DNA of 64,000 bases from positions 62,001-126,000 of the forward strand of contig NZ_BONV01000003.1 in the NCBI RefSeq assembly GCF_016862895.1, in the 5' to 3' direction. The notes under the pieces are model-generated. The model was not told the DNA's origin and did not search any database. It saw only the letters and a program-made list of their open reading frames with translations. This document shows, one piece after another, positions 16,249 to 24,835 of the stretch. Source of the DNA: Planotetraspora kaengkrachanensis. GTDB lineage: Bacteria > Actinomycetota > Actinomycetes > Streptosporangiales > Streptosporangiaceae. Position numbers and translations under genes: made by a program. Every line of letters starts with the position of its first letter. Position 1 is the first letter of the stretch.

Positions 16249-17640
16249 GTGGAGAAGCCGGACTGGGACGCACCCCTGGCCGAGGCGTACGACAGGGCAC
16301 TGGGCTATCTGACGGCCCTGCCCGACCGGCCGGTGGGCAGCACGGCGACCCGGGCCGATCTGCTGGCCGCGCTCGGCGGGCCGTTGCCCGAGGGGCCGCG
16401 GGACGCCCGCGAAGTGGTCGCGGACCTGGCCGTCGCGGCCGAGCCCGGTCTGGTGAACACGCCGAGCGGCCGCTTCTTCGGGTTCGTCGTCGGAGGCGCG
16501 CACCCCGCGGCGCTGGCCGCAGACTGGCTCGCCGCCACCTGGGACCAGAACGCCTGCCTGGCCGCGCTCTCCCCGGCAGCCTCCGCTGTGGAGGAGGTGG
16601 CCGGGGAGTGGCTGGTGCGGCTGTTCGGGCTTCCCGCCCAGACCTCGGTGGGGTTCGTCACCGGTGGCCAGATGGCCAATTTCACCGCGCTGGCCGCCGC
16701 CAGGCACGAGGTGTTACGACGGGCCGGCTGGGACGTCGAGGCCGACGGGCTGGCCGGGGCGCCCCGCCTGCGAGTGCTCGCGGGCCGGCATCGGCACAGC
16801 ACGATCGACCGCGCCCTGCGCTTCCTCGGGCTGGGCCGCAACGCGATCATCCCGATCGACACGGACGACCAGGGGCGGATGCTCCCCGGCGCGCTCGCAG
16901 AGGCGCTCGCCGGGGGCGACGGCCCGGCGATCGTCTGCGCCCAGGCCGGCGGCGTGAACACGGGCGCGTTCGACCCCTTGGAGGACGTCTGCGCCGTCGC
17001 CCACGAGGCGGGGGCCTGGGTGCACGTCGACGGCGCGTTCGGATTGTGGGCCGCGGTCACACCTCGCCTGCGGCACCTGACGGCGGGTTTCGAGCAGGCG
17101 GACTCGTGGGCCACCGACGCGCACAAGTGGCTCAACGTGCCCTATGACTCCGGGCTGGTCTTCTGCGCCCATCCGGAGGCGCACCGGGCCGCGATGGGCG
17201 TGCGGGCGGGCTATCTCATCCACGGCGCCGACGGGGAACGCGACGCGATCGACTACACGCCCGACTTCTCCCGCCGCGCCCGCGGGTTCGCCGTGTACGC
17301 CGCCCTTCGTTCCCTCGGCCGCGGCGGCGTCGCCGACCTGGTGGAGCGGTGCTGCACGCTGGCCGGCAGGTTCGCCGAGCGACTTGCGGCGCACGACGGC
17401 GTCGAGGTGCTCAACGACGTGTCCCTCAACCAGGTGCTGGTGCGCTTCCTGTCCGCCGACGGCGACCACGACGGCCACACGCGTGCGGTGGTGGAACGCG
17501 TCCAGCGGGACGGAACCTGCTGGATGAGCGGGACGACCTGGGAGGGCCGGGCGGCCATGCGGATATCGGTCTCGAACTGGACGACCGATCAGGACGACGT
17601 GGACCGGTCGGTCGAGGCGATCCTCCGCTGCGCCGGGTGA
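16249..17640 (+). CDS. Pyridoxal-phosphate-dependent decarboxylase (aromatic-L-amino-acid / group II type)
   Basis: About 463 residues. I chose the second of two tandem GTG codons (16246, 16249) from the spacing to GAGGAGG at 16237-16243. The PLP lysine is in DAHKWLN (Lys293). The conserved Asp that contacts the pyridine ring is in VHVDGAFGLW, and FVTGGQMANFTAL is the cofactor-phosphate loop. It groups with group II decarboxylases acting on aromatic amino acids, glutamate or histidine. The substrate cannot be assigned; the protein is shorter at the C-terminus than eukaryotic members. A bidirectional hairpin at 17651-17680 separates it from the convergent M14 peptidase gene. Confidence 0.88.
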   Translation: MEKPDWDAPLAEAYDRALGYLTALPDRPVGSTATRADLLAALGGPLPEGPRDAREVVADLAVAAEPGLVNTPSGRFFGFVVGGAHPAALAADWLAATWDQNACLAALSPAASAVEEVAGEWLVRLFGLPAQTSVGFVTGGQMANFTALAAARHEVLRRAGWDVEADGLAGAPRLRVLAGRHRHSTIDRALRFLGLGRNAIIPIDTDDQGRMLPGALAEALAGGDGPAIVCAQAGGVNTGAFDPLEDVCAVAHEAGAWVHVDGAFGLWAAVTPRLRHLTAGFEQADSWATDAHKWLNVPYDSGLVFCAHPEAHRAAMGVRAGYLIHGADGERDAIDYTPDFSRRARGFAVYAALRSLGRGGVADLVERCCTLAGRFAERLAAHDGVEVLNDVSLNQVLVRFLSADGDHDGHTRAVVERVQRDGTCWMSGTTWEGRAAMRISVSNWTTDQDDVDRSVEAILRCAG

Positions 17641-17650
17641 GCACAGCACG

Positions 17651-17680
17651 ACGGCCGCCGGTCGGAGGACCGGCGGCCGT
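17651..17680. terminator. Bidirectional hairpin between the decarboxylase and M14 genes
   Basis: ACGGCCGCCGGTC (17651-17663), loop GGAG, then the exact complement GACCGGCGGCCGT (17668-17680): a 13-bp perfect stem lying between two convergent stop codons. Confidence 0.8.
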
Positions 17681-17704
17681 GCGGGACATCAGGACGGGGA
17701 GAGG

Positions 17705-20158
17705 TCAGCGGACGTTGCGGACCTTGACCGTCTCCTTGCGGTAGCTGTTGCTGTGTCCGTCCGGCTTGTAGTTGCCCTCGACGTTGCCGGCGATGTCCAC
17801 GGCGAACCAGCGGACCTCGGTGGTCTTGCCGACGGTGATCTGCTGGGCGCCCTCACGCATGCCCGCGGCGGCGAGCCTGGGTGAGTTCAGCGTCGGACGG
17901 CTGCCGTCGAGCGTGTAGTACACGTTCGCGGGTTCGTCCGTCGAGAAGGTGAACGTGGCCGAGGAGTCGGTGCGGCCGGTCACCTCCAGCTTCGACTTCG
18001 GCCGGTCCTTGTCGTCGGAGAAGGCCCGGGCGACCTCGAGGATGGCGATCTGGCCGTTGGCGAACTCCATCGCCTCCTCGTGGCCTTCGGCGAAGTCCGG
18101 CTGGAAGCCCACCGGCTCGAACTGCTTGGTGGTGGCGTTGTAGACGTCCGCGCCCACCTCGAAGTCCCAGCCGATGATGCCGCGGTTGAACCAGTGCTCG
18201 TCGGCGCTGTTGCCCGCCGCCGAGTACAGCACGTCAGGGACGGGACCGGTCTGGCCGGGCCAGATCCCCGTGCCGCGCCACGCCTGCACCGCCGACAGGA
18301 TGTGGGTGGAGGCGTCCCAGAAGTAGTTCTCCGTGCCGAAGTCGACCCGCGGCAGCAGCTCACGGCCGGCCGTCTTGTAGGCGCCCGGAGGCCACATGAA
18401 GTAGCCACCGTAGGAGTGCGTGTTCATCGCGAACTTGATGTTCGGGTACTGGTGGGTCAGCCACACCTCGTTGCTCGACTCCGGCTCCGACAGCTCGGAC
18501 GGACCGGCGAACGTGCCGCTGGTGCAGCTCGACGAGGCGCCGCTGTACCCGTCGAAGAACGAGCCGACGGTGAAGTTGCGGTTGAGGTCGACGCCCCACG
18601 AGTTGCGCGACGCCGGGTCACCGGAGTTGGTGCCCGCGCAGTAGTTGGTCATGTTCTTGCGCTGCATGTTGTAGTCGTAGAAGCTGTACGTCCCGCCGTC
18701 GGGGTTGACCGTCGGCATGATGAAGATGTCGAGGTTGTCGACCAGCTTCCGCGTCGCCGGGTCGCGGTCGTAGTTGCGCAGCAGCCGCTCGGCGGTCTCC
18801 ACACAGGTCAGCGGCGTCACCCATTCACGGGCGTGCTCCTGGCAGTAGAGGAACACTCCGACCTTCGAGCCGTCGCGCTTCTTGCCGATGCGCAACACCT
18901 TCATCTGGAACGGATCCCGCGAGACGCTCGCCGGCGCCTTGAGGTTGTCGGTCAGCTTCGTCGCCGGAGCGGCGGCCACCAGGCCCGCGCCCGCGTTCCC
19001 GCGGTAGGTCGACGCCGTCAGCAGCGCCGCGACGGCCGTGTCGGCGTTGAGCGCGTCCACCACCTGGCGGGCGGTGCTGCTGATCGCGCCGGAGGCGTCG
19101 GTGGCCAGGCTGACCGTGACGTTCTTACCGGCGACCGCGACGGACAGCGGGGCGGAGGCGGCGGCGGGCTGCGTCAGCGTCACGCCGATGTCGTTGCCCC
19201 CCTCGCTTCCGTACGCCTTGGAGGTCACGTAGAAGGTGCTCGCGGCGGCCGTACCGAACTGCGCCTGGGCGGCGCGGCGGTAGCCGTTCGTCTTGTTCGG
19301 CAGGTTGACGATCTCCGAGATCTTCGGGAACTGCCGGGCCAGCGAGCTGATGCGGCCGGTGACCTCCGTCGGGTCCATGTAGTGGTCGACGAAGTCCTCG
19401 ACGTAGTGCCTGCTCGGCGGCTTGCGCTTCTCACCCAGCCACTTCGCCACCGGAACGGTGACCGAACCGCCGCGGCTGCTGGTGATCGTCACCTTGGTGG
19501 GCGCGGCGGTGATCGCCAGGGGCGCGCTGAACCGGTGGTACATGTACTGACCGGCGTCGGTGAAGCGCGACATCGTCGCCGTGCCACCGGAGTCGGGGGC
19601 GGTCTTCGGGCCGCTGTCCCAGGTGGCCGTGAGCACTGTCTCGGCGTCCGTGGCGCTCGACTTGACCTCTACCGAGAGGAAGCGCTGGTCGTCGAGGCTG
19701 GTGAACCATTCGGCGCGTAGCGGGGTGAGCGTGTCGGTCTCGTCGGCGGACGCCTCGGCCGACATGATCGCGGACTTCCGCTCGGCCTGGTTCTGCGCGT
19801 AGTCCGTCTGGTCGGAGATCGCGCCCCGGACGTCGAAGCCCTGGTCGCGGAGGTCCTGGGCCTCCTGCGGGCTGAGCACGGCGTGGACCTCGATGCCGTT
19901 GTCCAGCGGCTTCTTGTATTCGGCGAGGTCGACGCCCATGGAGTTGAGCCGGTCCACCGCGTCCTGGTCGGGGACGACGATGCGCAGCAGCGCCACACCG
20001 TTCTGGTCGGTGCTGGGCAGCCGATCCGGCACGACCTGACCGGCCTGCGGAGAGGGATCGGCGAGAACGGGGTTCGGACTGAGGGTGAGGGTGAGGGCAA
20101 TGGGCAGAGCCAGTACGACCGCTACGCGGCCGACCCTGCCATTGATGGAACGCCCCAT
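17705..20158 (-). CDS. Secreted zinc carboxypeptidase (M14 family) with an inserted domain
   Basis: An 817-residue exported protein from ATG 20158, which has GGAGGA seven bases upstream. A signal peptide covers residues 1-34 (ending PVLADP). After a non-catalytic N-terminal region comes the M14 catalytic domain: the HxxE zinc motif in QEHAREW near 441, Arg/Asn motif VDLNRNF, third zinc His in NTHSYGG, and catalytic Glu in WDFEVGAD. A C-terminal module contains ANVYYTLDGSRPT, a chitobiase-C-like fold. Unusually, about 110 residues (about 303-415) with a secreted-fibre or phage-tail-like composition (VTVSLATDASGAISSTARQV) interrupt the start of the catalytic domain. It likely degrades extracellular peptides. 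Confidence 0.9.
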   Translation of the reverse strand: MGRSINGRVGRVAVVLALPIALTLTLSPNPVLADPSPQAGQVVPDRLPSTDQNGVALLRIVVPDQDAVDRLNSMGVDLAEYKKPLDNGIEVHAVLSPQEAQDLRDQGFDVRGAISDQTDYAQNQAERKSAIMSAEASADETDTLTPLRAEWFTSLDDQRFLSVEVKSSATDAETVLTATWDSGPKTAPDSGGTATMSRFTDAGQYMYHRFSAPLAITAAPTKVTITSSRGGSVTVPVAKWLGEKRKPPSRHYVEDFVDHYMDPTEVTGRISSLARQFPKISEIVNLPNKTNGYRRAAQAQFGTAAASTFYVTSKAYGSEGGNDIGVTLTQPAAASAPLSVAVAGKNVTVSLATDASGAISSTARQVVDALNADTAVAALLTASTYRGNAGAGLVAAAPATKLTDNLKAPASVSRDPFQMKVLRIGKKRDGSKVGVFLYCQEHAREWVTPLTCVETAERLLRNYDRDPATRKLVDNLDIFIMPTVNPDGGTYSFYDYNMQRKNMTNYCAGTNSGDPASRNSWGVDLNRNFTVGSFFDGYSGASSSCTSGTFAGPSELSEPESSNEVWLTHQYPNIKFAMNTHSYGGYFMWPPGAYKTAGRELLPRVDFGTENYFWDASTHILSAVQAWRGTGIWPGQTGPVPDVLYSAAGNSADEHWFNRGIIGWDFEVGADVYNATTKQFEPVGFQPDFAEGHEEAMEFANGQIAILEVARAFSDDKDRPKSKLEVTGRTDSSATFTFSTDEPANVYYTLDGSRPTLNSPRLAAAGMREGAQQITVGKTTEVRWFAVDIAGNVEGNYKPDGHSNSYRKETVKVRNVR

Positions 20159-20391
20159 GACAGATTCCTCCAGTTGGCACACGGTTTCCCGGGGAGGGGG
20201 TTATCCCGGCAGAATGTGCACAATTGTCAAGATCTTCGCTAAGTAAAGAATCATCGTCAAGGGTCCCAATATCCATATTTGGTGCGTCCGGTAATGTAAC
20301 AGAATCTTTATCTGGAACTTATGGACCAAGGTCAAATTTCGCGATATTGGCTTGTTTTTCGGAACATTCGCGACCGTTACGCTCAGCGAGC

Positions 20392-20934
20392 ATGAACACC
20401 GATGACGTGTGGCGCCTCGTCGACGAGGCGCGATCAGAGCTCGACGAGGAGGCGCGCGCAGACGCCGACGCCGTGGCCGCGCGGATGACCGCCCTGCTGT
20501 CCCGGCGGACGCCCGCTGAGATCGTCGCGTTCGCGCAGCCCCTGTGGGACGTGCTCACCGCCTCCTATCGGGCCGACCTGTGGGCGGCGGCATACGTGAT
20601 CAACGGCGGGGCCTCCGACGACGGCTTCGACTACTTCCGCGGCTGGCTCGTCGCCCAGGGCGAGGAGGTGTACGGCCGGGCGGTGGCGGACCCCGACTCC
20701 CTCGCCGGCCTGCCCGCCGTCGAACGCGCGCACGCCCAGGGTGAGGACATCGAGGGCGCCGACGTCCTCAGCGTGGCCTGGAACGCCCACATAGCCGTCA
20801 CCGGTGAGGAGTTGCCCGACGGGGCTTTCACGATCCGCCATCCCCGGCTCGATCCGGACTGGGACTTCGACTTCGACGACAAGGACGAGATGCGACGCCG
20901 TCTCCCCCGTCTCACCGACCTCTTCTACGGGTGA
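20392..20934 (+). CDS. DUF4240 domain-containing protein
   Basis: A 180-residue cytoplasmic protein from ATG 20392. The motif pattern LWAAAYVINGGASDDGFDYFRGWLV and the preceding FAQPLWDVLTAS are typical of DUF4240 proteins, whose function is unknown (some occur near WGR or immunity-type genes). The C-terminus is very acidic (DPDWDFDFDDKDEMRRR). The stop overlaps the GTG of the next gene by four bases, so the two are coupled. The 209-base region upstream is AT-rich for this genome and presumably holds divergent promoters for this gene and the M14 peptidase. Confidence 0.82.
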   Translation: MNTDDVWRLVDEARSELDEEARADADAVAARMTALLSRRTPAEIVAFAQPLWDVLTASYRADLWAAAYVINGGASDDGFDYFRGWLVAQGEEVYGRAVADPDSLAGLPAVERAHAQGEDIEGADVLSVAWNAHIAVTGEELPDGAFTIRHPRLDPDWDFDFDDKDEMRRRLPRLTDLFYG

Positions 20935-21305
20935 CCGGACTCGTGCCGGCCCAAGACGTCCTGACGACGCTCCGCCGGGAGTTCGAGGCGGAAGACGACA
21001 CGTTCCTGCTGAAACTGCGGGGCGCGCACCTGGAATGGGACAGGGACGCCTTCAGCCGGCTGGAACAGGCGATGCGCGCGGCCTGCGAGCTGTACCAGGG
21101 GCGTGACGTAATGGAACGCTGGATCGCCGAGGGGTTCTACGAGGTTTCACACTTCGTAAGAGGCTGGACCTCCCATCCGCATTTTCCCCGGCCCGAACCC
21201 GGCGAGTACTACGACGCGTGCCTGGAACGGCTCGACGACCTCGCCGACTGGTTCTTCCGCGGCGTTCACAACTACATCGAGCCGCACACCTGGTCAGACC
21301 TCTGA
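20931..21305 (+). CDS. Hypothetical protein coupled to the DUF4240 gene
   Basis: A 124-residue protein, rich in aromatic and acidic residues, without signal peptide or membrane segment. The GTG start overlaps the upstream stop (GTGA). Distinctive stretches are GFYEVSHFVRGWTSHPHF and YYDACLERLDDLADWFFRG. The pairing and similar size suggest it functions with the DUF4240 protein, but I know no characterised homologue. Codon use is normal for the region. Confidence 0.75.
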   Translation: MTGLVPAQDVLTTLRREFEAEDDTFLLKLRGAHLEWDRDAFSRLEQAMRAACELYQGRDVMERWIAEGFYEVSHFVRGWTSHPHFPRPEPGEYYDACLERLDDLADWFFRGVHNYIEPHTWSDL

Positions 21306-21322
21306 CGGCCACTGCCGGGACG

Positions 21323-21910
21323 TCAGCCGTCGCATTCCTCAGGGAGATCACGGCGCGGGCCGCAGAGCACGATGTTGAAGGGAATGTGCAACCGGCGCTC
21401 CACTCCGTCGGAGAGATAGGTGACGACGACGCCCCTGCCGAACGCGGACTTCTCCGTTCGGCGCGAAACCTGCACCACGAGCTCCGCGAACTCGACTCTG
21501 GGAGAATCCTCCGGCTGGCACACCTCGGAGACCGAACGGTTCGCGGGGAGGCCGCGTCGCTCCATGCTGACGGGGTCGCCGAGGCCGATGCCATCGCTGT
21601 CGATCGGGCGGTGGAACGGCCGGAAAGTGAAGCCGTCCACATCGAGCCGGCCCAGTGTCTCCCCGAAGCCGACCTGTGTGACGGTGACCGATCCGCCACG
21701 GTCGAGGCAGAGCCCGAGATTGCCGAACAGGTAGGGGTCTCCCAACCGGTTCACCATAATGCCGACGGTGATCTCGCCTGCGTCCTCGGCTCCAGGCGGC
21801 AGGACCAGCGCCGGCCCGAGGCCGTCACCCTTGAGGGCCGGCACACCCGCGAGCAGCGCACACGCGAGAGCCGTACGCACGGCGAGTTTCCTGTGGTCGT
21901 TCAAAGCCAC
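21323..21910 (-). CDS. Hypothetical secreted protein
   Basis: A 195-residue protein with an N-terminal hydrophobic segment (VRTALACALLAGVPAL, residues 10-25) that looks like a signal peptide. The mature part contains a few Cys residues (LCLD, EVCQPED, VLCGPRRD, EECDG) that could form disulfides outside the cell. No recognised domain. It converges with the DUF4240 pair, 17 bases away, and lies alone. The gene is weaker in GC3 than its neighbours, consistent with a recently acquired or fast-evolving gene. Confidence 0.6.
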   Translation of the reverse strand: MALNDHRKLAVRTALACALLAGVPALKGDGLGPALVLPPGAEDAGEITVGIMVNRLGDPYLFGNLGLCLDRGGSVTVTQVGFGETLGRLDVDGFTFRPFHRPIDSDGIGLGDPVSMERRGLPANRSVSEVCQPEDSPRVEFAELVVQVSRRTEKSAFGRGVVVTYLSDGVERRLHIPFNIVLCGPRRDLPEECDG

Positions 21911-22020
21911 CCCGTCTCACGACGCCCCGAATTCAGTGATCACTGAGGCCGCGCTCATCATCGCCGGTCCTGTGACGCGGCGGTATACGGGTTTTCCCGT
22001 CATCTCACCGCCTGGGCATT

Positions 22021-22197
22021 CAGGTGGCGCCGCCGACACGGATCCTCGGCCAGTCGTCCTCGGAGATCACCGGGCCCGCGTTCTCCCCGGACGGCAGGCG
22101 GCTCTACTTCTCCTCCCAGCGCGGCACCTCGGGCCACTCCACCGGCAGCGGCGGCATCACCTACGAGGTGACCGGCCCCTTCCGCACCCAGGCCTGA
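22021..22197 (+). pseudogene. C-terminal remnant of a PhoX/DUF839-type phosphatase gene
   Basis: The frame ending at the TGA of 22195-22197 encodes about 58 residues resembling the C-terminus of DUF839 (PhoX-like) secreted proteins: PPTRILGQSSSEITGPAFSP, DGRRLYFSSQRG and GGITYEVTGPF. Upstream the frame is open only back to a stop at 21973 and carries no start codon, signal or remaining domain, so the rest of the gene has been lost. The family assignment rests on recognition of these short motifs; a search of the fragment would settle it. The rest of 21911-22322 shows nothing else identifiable. Confidence 0.5.
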
Positions 22198-22322
22198 CGA
22201 CGAGCCACCGCGGCCGACCCCCCGGACCCGCCTCTCGAGGTTCTAGGCACCTGAACGGAAGTCCTCCCCTCGGAGGCGGAGGCGGGATGCACCTGGGGCC
22301 GGGCGGGGCGGTCTCCCCGGCG

Positions 22323-23231
22323 TCATGCGTCGAGTGCGGCCAGATCCTCGCGCGTCAGGCGGATCCGCCCGGCGGCCATGTTCTCCTCCAGGTGCTCGAG
22401 GGAGCCGGTGCCGGGGATCGCGAGCATGACCGGTGACCTCGCCAGCAGCCACGCGAGCGCCACCTGCGGCGTCGTGGCCCGGTGGCGGTCCACGACTCCG
22501 GCGAGGCGGGCCGCGTCGATCGGCCGCCACCCGCCGCCGAGCGGGAAGAACGGCACGAAGGCGATGCCGGCCTCCTCACATCGGTCCAGGACCTCGGCGT
22601 CTCCCCGGTCCTGCACGTGGAAGTTGTTCTGCACGGCCGCCACCGGTGCGATCCGCCGGGCCTCGGCCAGTTGGGCGGCGTCGACGTTGCTCACGCCGAG
22701 GTGCCTGATCAGCCCTTCCTCGCGCAGCTCGGCCAGAACCGCGAACCGGTCGGCGATCGACACTCCGCCGGGGGCGGCCATGCCGCCCACGCGCAGGTAG
22801 ACGAGGTCGAGCCGGTCCACGCCCAGGCTGCGCAGGTCCTCCTCCACGAGTCCGCGCAGCTGCGCGGGGCTCGCCTCACTGCTCGGCACCCCGGAGGAGT
22901 CGAGCAGCGGCCCCACCTTCGTCGCGATCACCAGCCCGTCCCCGTACGGCGCGAGCGCCGTCCTGATCAGATCGTTGGCCGCCACGCCACCCCGGCGGTA
23001 GAACCACGCCGTGTCGATGTGGTTCACGCCCAGTTCGACCGCGCGGCGCAGGACCGCGACGCCCGTCTCCGGGTCGCGGGCGGGCCCGGCGAAGGTGCCG
23101 GTCGGCAACCGCATCGCGCCGAATCCGAGCCGGTGAACCGGCAGATCCCCGCCGAGGTGGAACTCCCCCGTGAGCGCGGCGGGGGAAACCGAGGCCGAAT
23201 GTCCGTTATCCGAATGTCCGTTATCCGTCAT
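22323..23231 (-). CDS. Aldo/keto reductase
   Basis: A 302-residue TIM-barrel oxidoreductase from ATG 23231. HRLGFGAMRLP opens the first strand, HIDTAWFY contains the Asp and Tyr of the catalytic tetrad, VIATKVG contains the Lys, and AIPGTGSLEHLEEN near the C-terminus binds NADPH. At the position of the tetrad His the sequence reads VYLRVGG, that is Arg, which occurs in some actinobacterial paralogues. The N-terminus carries a small duplication (NGHSDNGHS, from two copies of tccgttatccgaatg-like DNA). It is divergent from a LuxR-type regulator gene 95 bases away that probably controls it. Confidence 0.9.
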   Translation of the reverse strand: MTDNGHSDNGHSASVSPAALTGEFHLGGDLPVHRLGFGAMRLPTGTFAGPARDPETGVAVLRRAVELGVNHIDTAWFYRRGGVAANDLIRTALAPYGDGLVIATKVGPLLDSSGVPSSEASPAQLRGLVEEDLRSLGVDRLDLVYLRVGGMAAPGGVSIADRFAVLAELREEGLIRHLGVSNVDAAQLAEARRIAPVAAVQNNFHVQDRGDAEVLDRCEEAGIAFVPFFPLGGGWRPIDAARLAGVVDRHRATTPQVALAWLLARSPVMLAIPGTGSLEHLEENMAAGRIRLTREDLAALDA

Positions 23232-23326
23232 GCAGGCAACGTTCCCCCGCCGGTGGGAGGCGGGGCCACCCGATGACAACAAGCTGCCACCTCGGCCGAT
23301 CCGGCCATAGTGGCCATAATGGACGA

Positions 23327-23992
23327 ATGGCTGCCGATGAGGTCATCACCGTACGCGGCGACGCGGAGCTCGTCGCTCGCGCGGGTCACCTGTTCGCCGG
23401 CGTCCGGCACGAGTTCGTCTGCGCGGCCCGCGACCTGAACACGTGGTCGCAACCCGAGGCGCGGCACGCGATCAACGGCCGGCTGCGCGCGGGGGGCACG
23501 GCCGGCGTCACGGTGCGCAAGCTGCTCACCCCGGCCGCACTCGCCGACGAGGTGTCCCGGCGGCACCTGGACCACGTCACGGCCGCGGGCGGCCGGGTGC
23601 GGATCAGCTCGGCGCCCCTTCCCCACGAAACGATCATCATCGACGGGCGGGTGATGATCCTCGCGGGTCCCGACGCTCCCGGCCCGCGCGAGTTCACCGT
23701 CACCACCTCGGCCGCGCTCGTCGGCGGCGTGCACGCGCTCTTCCTCGCCGCGTGGGACAACGCCGCCGACGTGGCCGGCTACCTCTCCGGCGACCGGCCC
23801 CACCTCGACGACGACGAGCGGGCGGTCCTGCGCGCTCTCGGCGCCGGATACACCGACGAGACGGCGGCCCGGCGTCTCGGCCTGTCCGTGCGCACCTACC
23901 GCAGGCGGGTCGCCGAACTCATGGCCGCGCTGGAGGCCGATTCCCGGTTCCAGGCCGGACTGCGCGCGGGCGAACTCGGTCTCACCGGCTAG
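23327..23992 (+). CDS. LuxR-type helix-turn-helix transcriptional regulator
   Basis: A 221-residue protein from ATG 23327. The C-terminal LuxR-like HTH is clear: LRALGAGYTDETAARRLGLS, then VRTYRRRVAELM (about 160-200). The N-terminal part (VRHEFVCAARDLNTW and PHETIIIDGRVMILAGP) resembles the PLD-like/TrmB-type sensing domain found in a group of Streptomyces regulators. No phospho-acceptor domain is present, so it is not a response regulator. It is divergent from the aldo/keto reductase gene and is the likely regulator of it. Its end overlaps the convergent CDP-alcohol phosphatidyltransferase gene by eleven bases. Confidence 0.85.
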   Translation: MAADEVITVRGDAELVARAGHLFAGVRHEFVCAARDLNTWSQPEARHAINGRLRAGGTAGVTVRKLLTPAALADEVSRRHLDHVTAAGGRVRISSAPLPHETIIIDGRVMILAGPDAPGPREFTVTTSAALVGGVHALFLAAWDNAADVAGYLSGDRPHLDDDERAVLRALGAGYTDETAARRLGLSVRTYRRRVAELMAALEADSRFQAGLRAGELGLTG

Positions 23993-24770
23993 CCGTCGAC
24001 GCCGCCTCCGTCCGCGGAGGGCGGTTGCGCCACAGCCAGACGACGTCGCGGCCGAAGGACCACACCAGGGACGCCAGCGCCGCTCCCACCGAGACGACCG
24101 CGACCAAGTACGGCAGAACGTCCGAGGCTGCGACGACGAGCACGATCCCCTGCGTCGCCGCCACGACCTTCCTGGCGAAGCTCGGCGGCAACGTTCCCCG
24201 CAGCCACGGCATCGTCCAGCCGGCCACGACGAAGGCGTACCGCATGGCGCCGATGACCAGGACCCACGCACCCAGGGAGCCCGCGACGTGGACGCTGAGC
24301 ACCAGGATCAGGAAGGCGTCGACCTCCATGTCGAAGCGCGCGCCGAGCTTGGAGACCGTGCCGGTGCGCCTGGCGACCTGGCCGTCGACGGCGTCCAGGA
24401 TCAGGGCCACCGTGGCGAGTGTGACGAGAATCACCAGCGGCAGGCCGCGGGCCGGGTGGCCCGTCATCACCAGGACCGCCACGAGCGCCGTCACACCCCC
24501 GACGAGCAGCGCGCGAGCCAGTGTGACATGATCGGCCGGGCCGAGCGAGCGGGTTCCCGACCGCCGGGCGGCGACGGCGAGGAACGCCCACAGGGCGGCC
24601 ATGTAGACGACGCCGGCCGCCACACTCGCCGTGCTCAGGCCCACCAGGGCGTTCAGCAGACACAACAGGCCCATCTGGACGCCCGCTCCGGCGGCCTGTT
24701 CCCAGTGGATTGAACCCGCGCCGAATTGTGCACGTGTTGTTGGAGTAGTTCGTGCGGACGGTGCCGTCAT
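23982..24770 (-). CDS. CDP-alcohol phosphatidyltransferase family protein
   Basis: A 262-residue integral membrane enzyme with six or seven hydrophobic segments. The family signature D-x2-D-G-x2-A-R-x8-G-x3-D-x3-D is complete (DAVDGQVARR at about 123, then GARFDMEVD). Such enzymes transfer a phospho-alcohol head group from a CDP-linked donor to an acceptor alcohol, as in phosphatidylinositol or phosphatidylglycerol phosphate synthesis. The acceptor cannot be deduced. It is divergent, by 65 bases, from the MDR-PTPS-glycosyltransferase-methyltransferase-flippase operon, and I think it belongs to the same pathway, perhaps making the lipid-linked end product. That is inference from position. Confidence 0.88.
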   Translation of the reverse strand: MTAPSARTTPTTRAQFGAGSIHWEQAAGAGVQMGLLCLLNALVGLSTASVAAGVVYMAALWAFLAVAARRSGTRSLGPADHVTLARALLVGGVTALVAVLVMTGHPARGLPLVILVTLATVALILDAVDGQVARRTGTVSKLGARFDMEVDAFLILVLSVHVAGSLGAWVLVIGAMRYAFVVAGWTMPWLRGTLPPSFARKVVAATQGIVLVVAASDVLPYLVAVVSVGAALASLVWSFGRDVVWLWRNRPPRTEAASTASR

Positions 24771-24835
24771 TCGGAACCCCTGTACTCATACGTACCCATA
24801 TGCACCATCTATCCACCCAGTCGAGGAGACGCTCG

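Noticed and set aside
16249-17640. The PLP decarboxylase as the missing EgtE
   Set aside because: The sequence fits group II amino-acid decarboxylases (DAHKWLN) more than the C-S lyase family, and it lies 34 kb from the egt genes.
18080-19720. 546-codon open frame on the plus strand inside the M14 gene
   Set aside because: It is antisense to a protein with complete catalytic motifs; high GC opens this frame. Its composition (Arg/Val/Gly-rich) is typical of a shadow.
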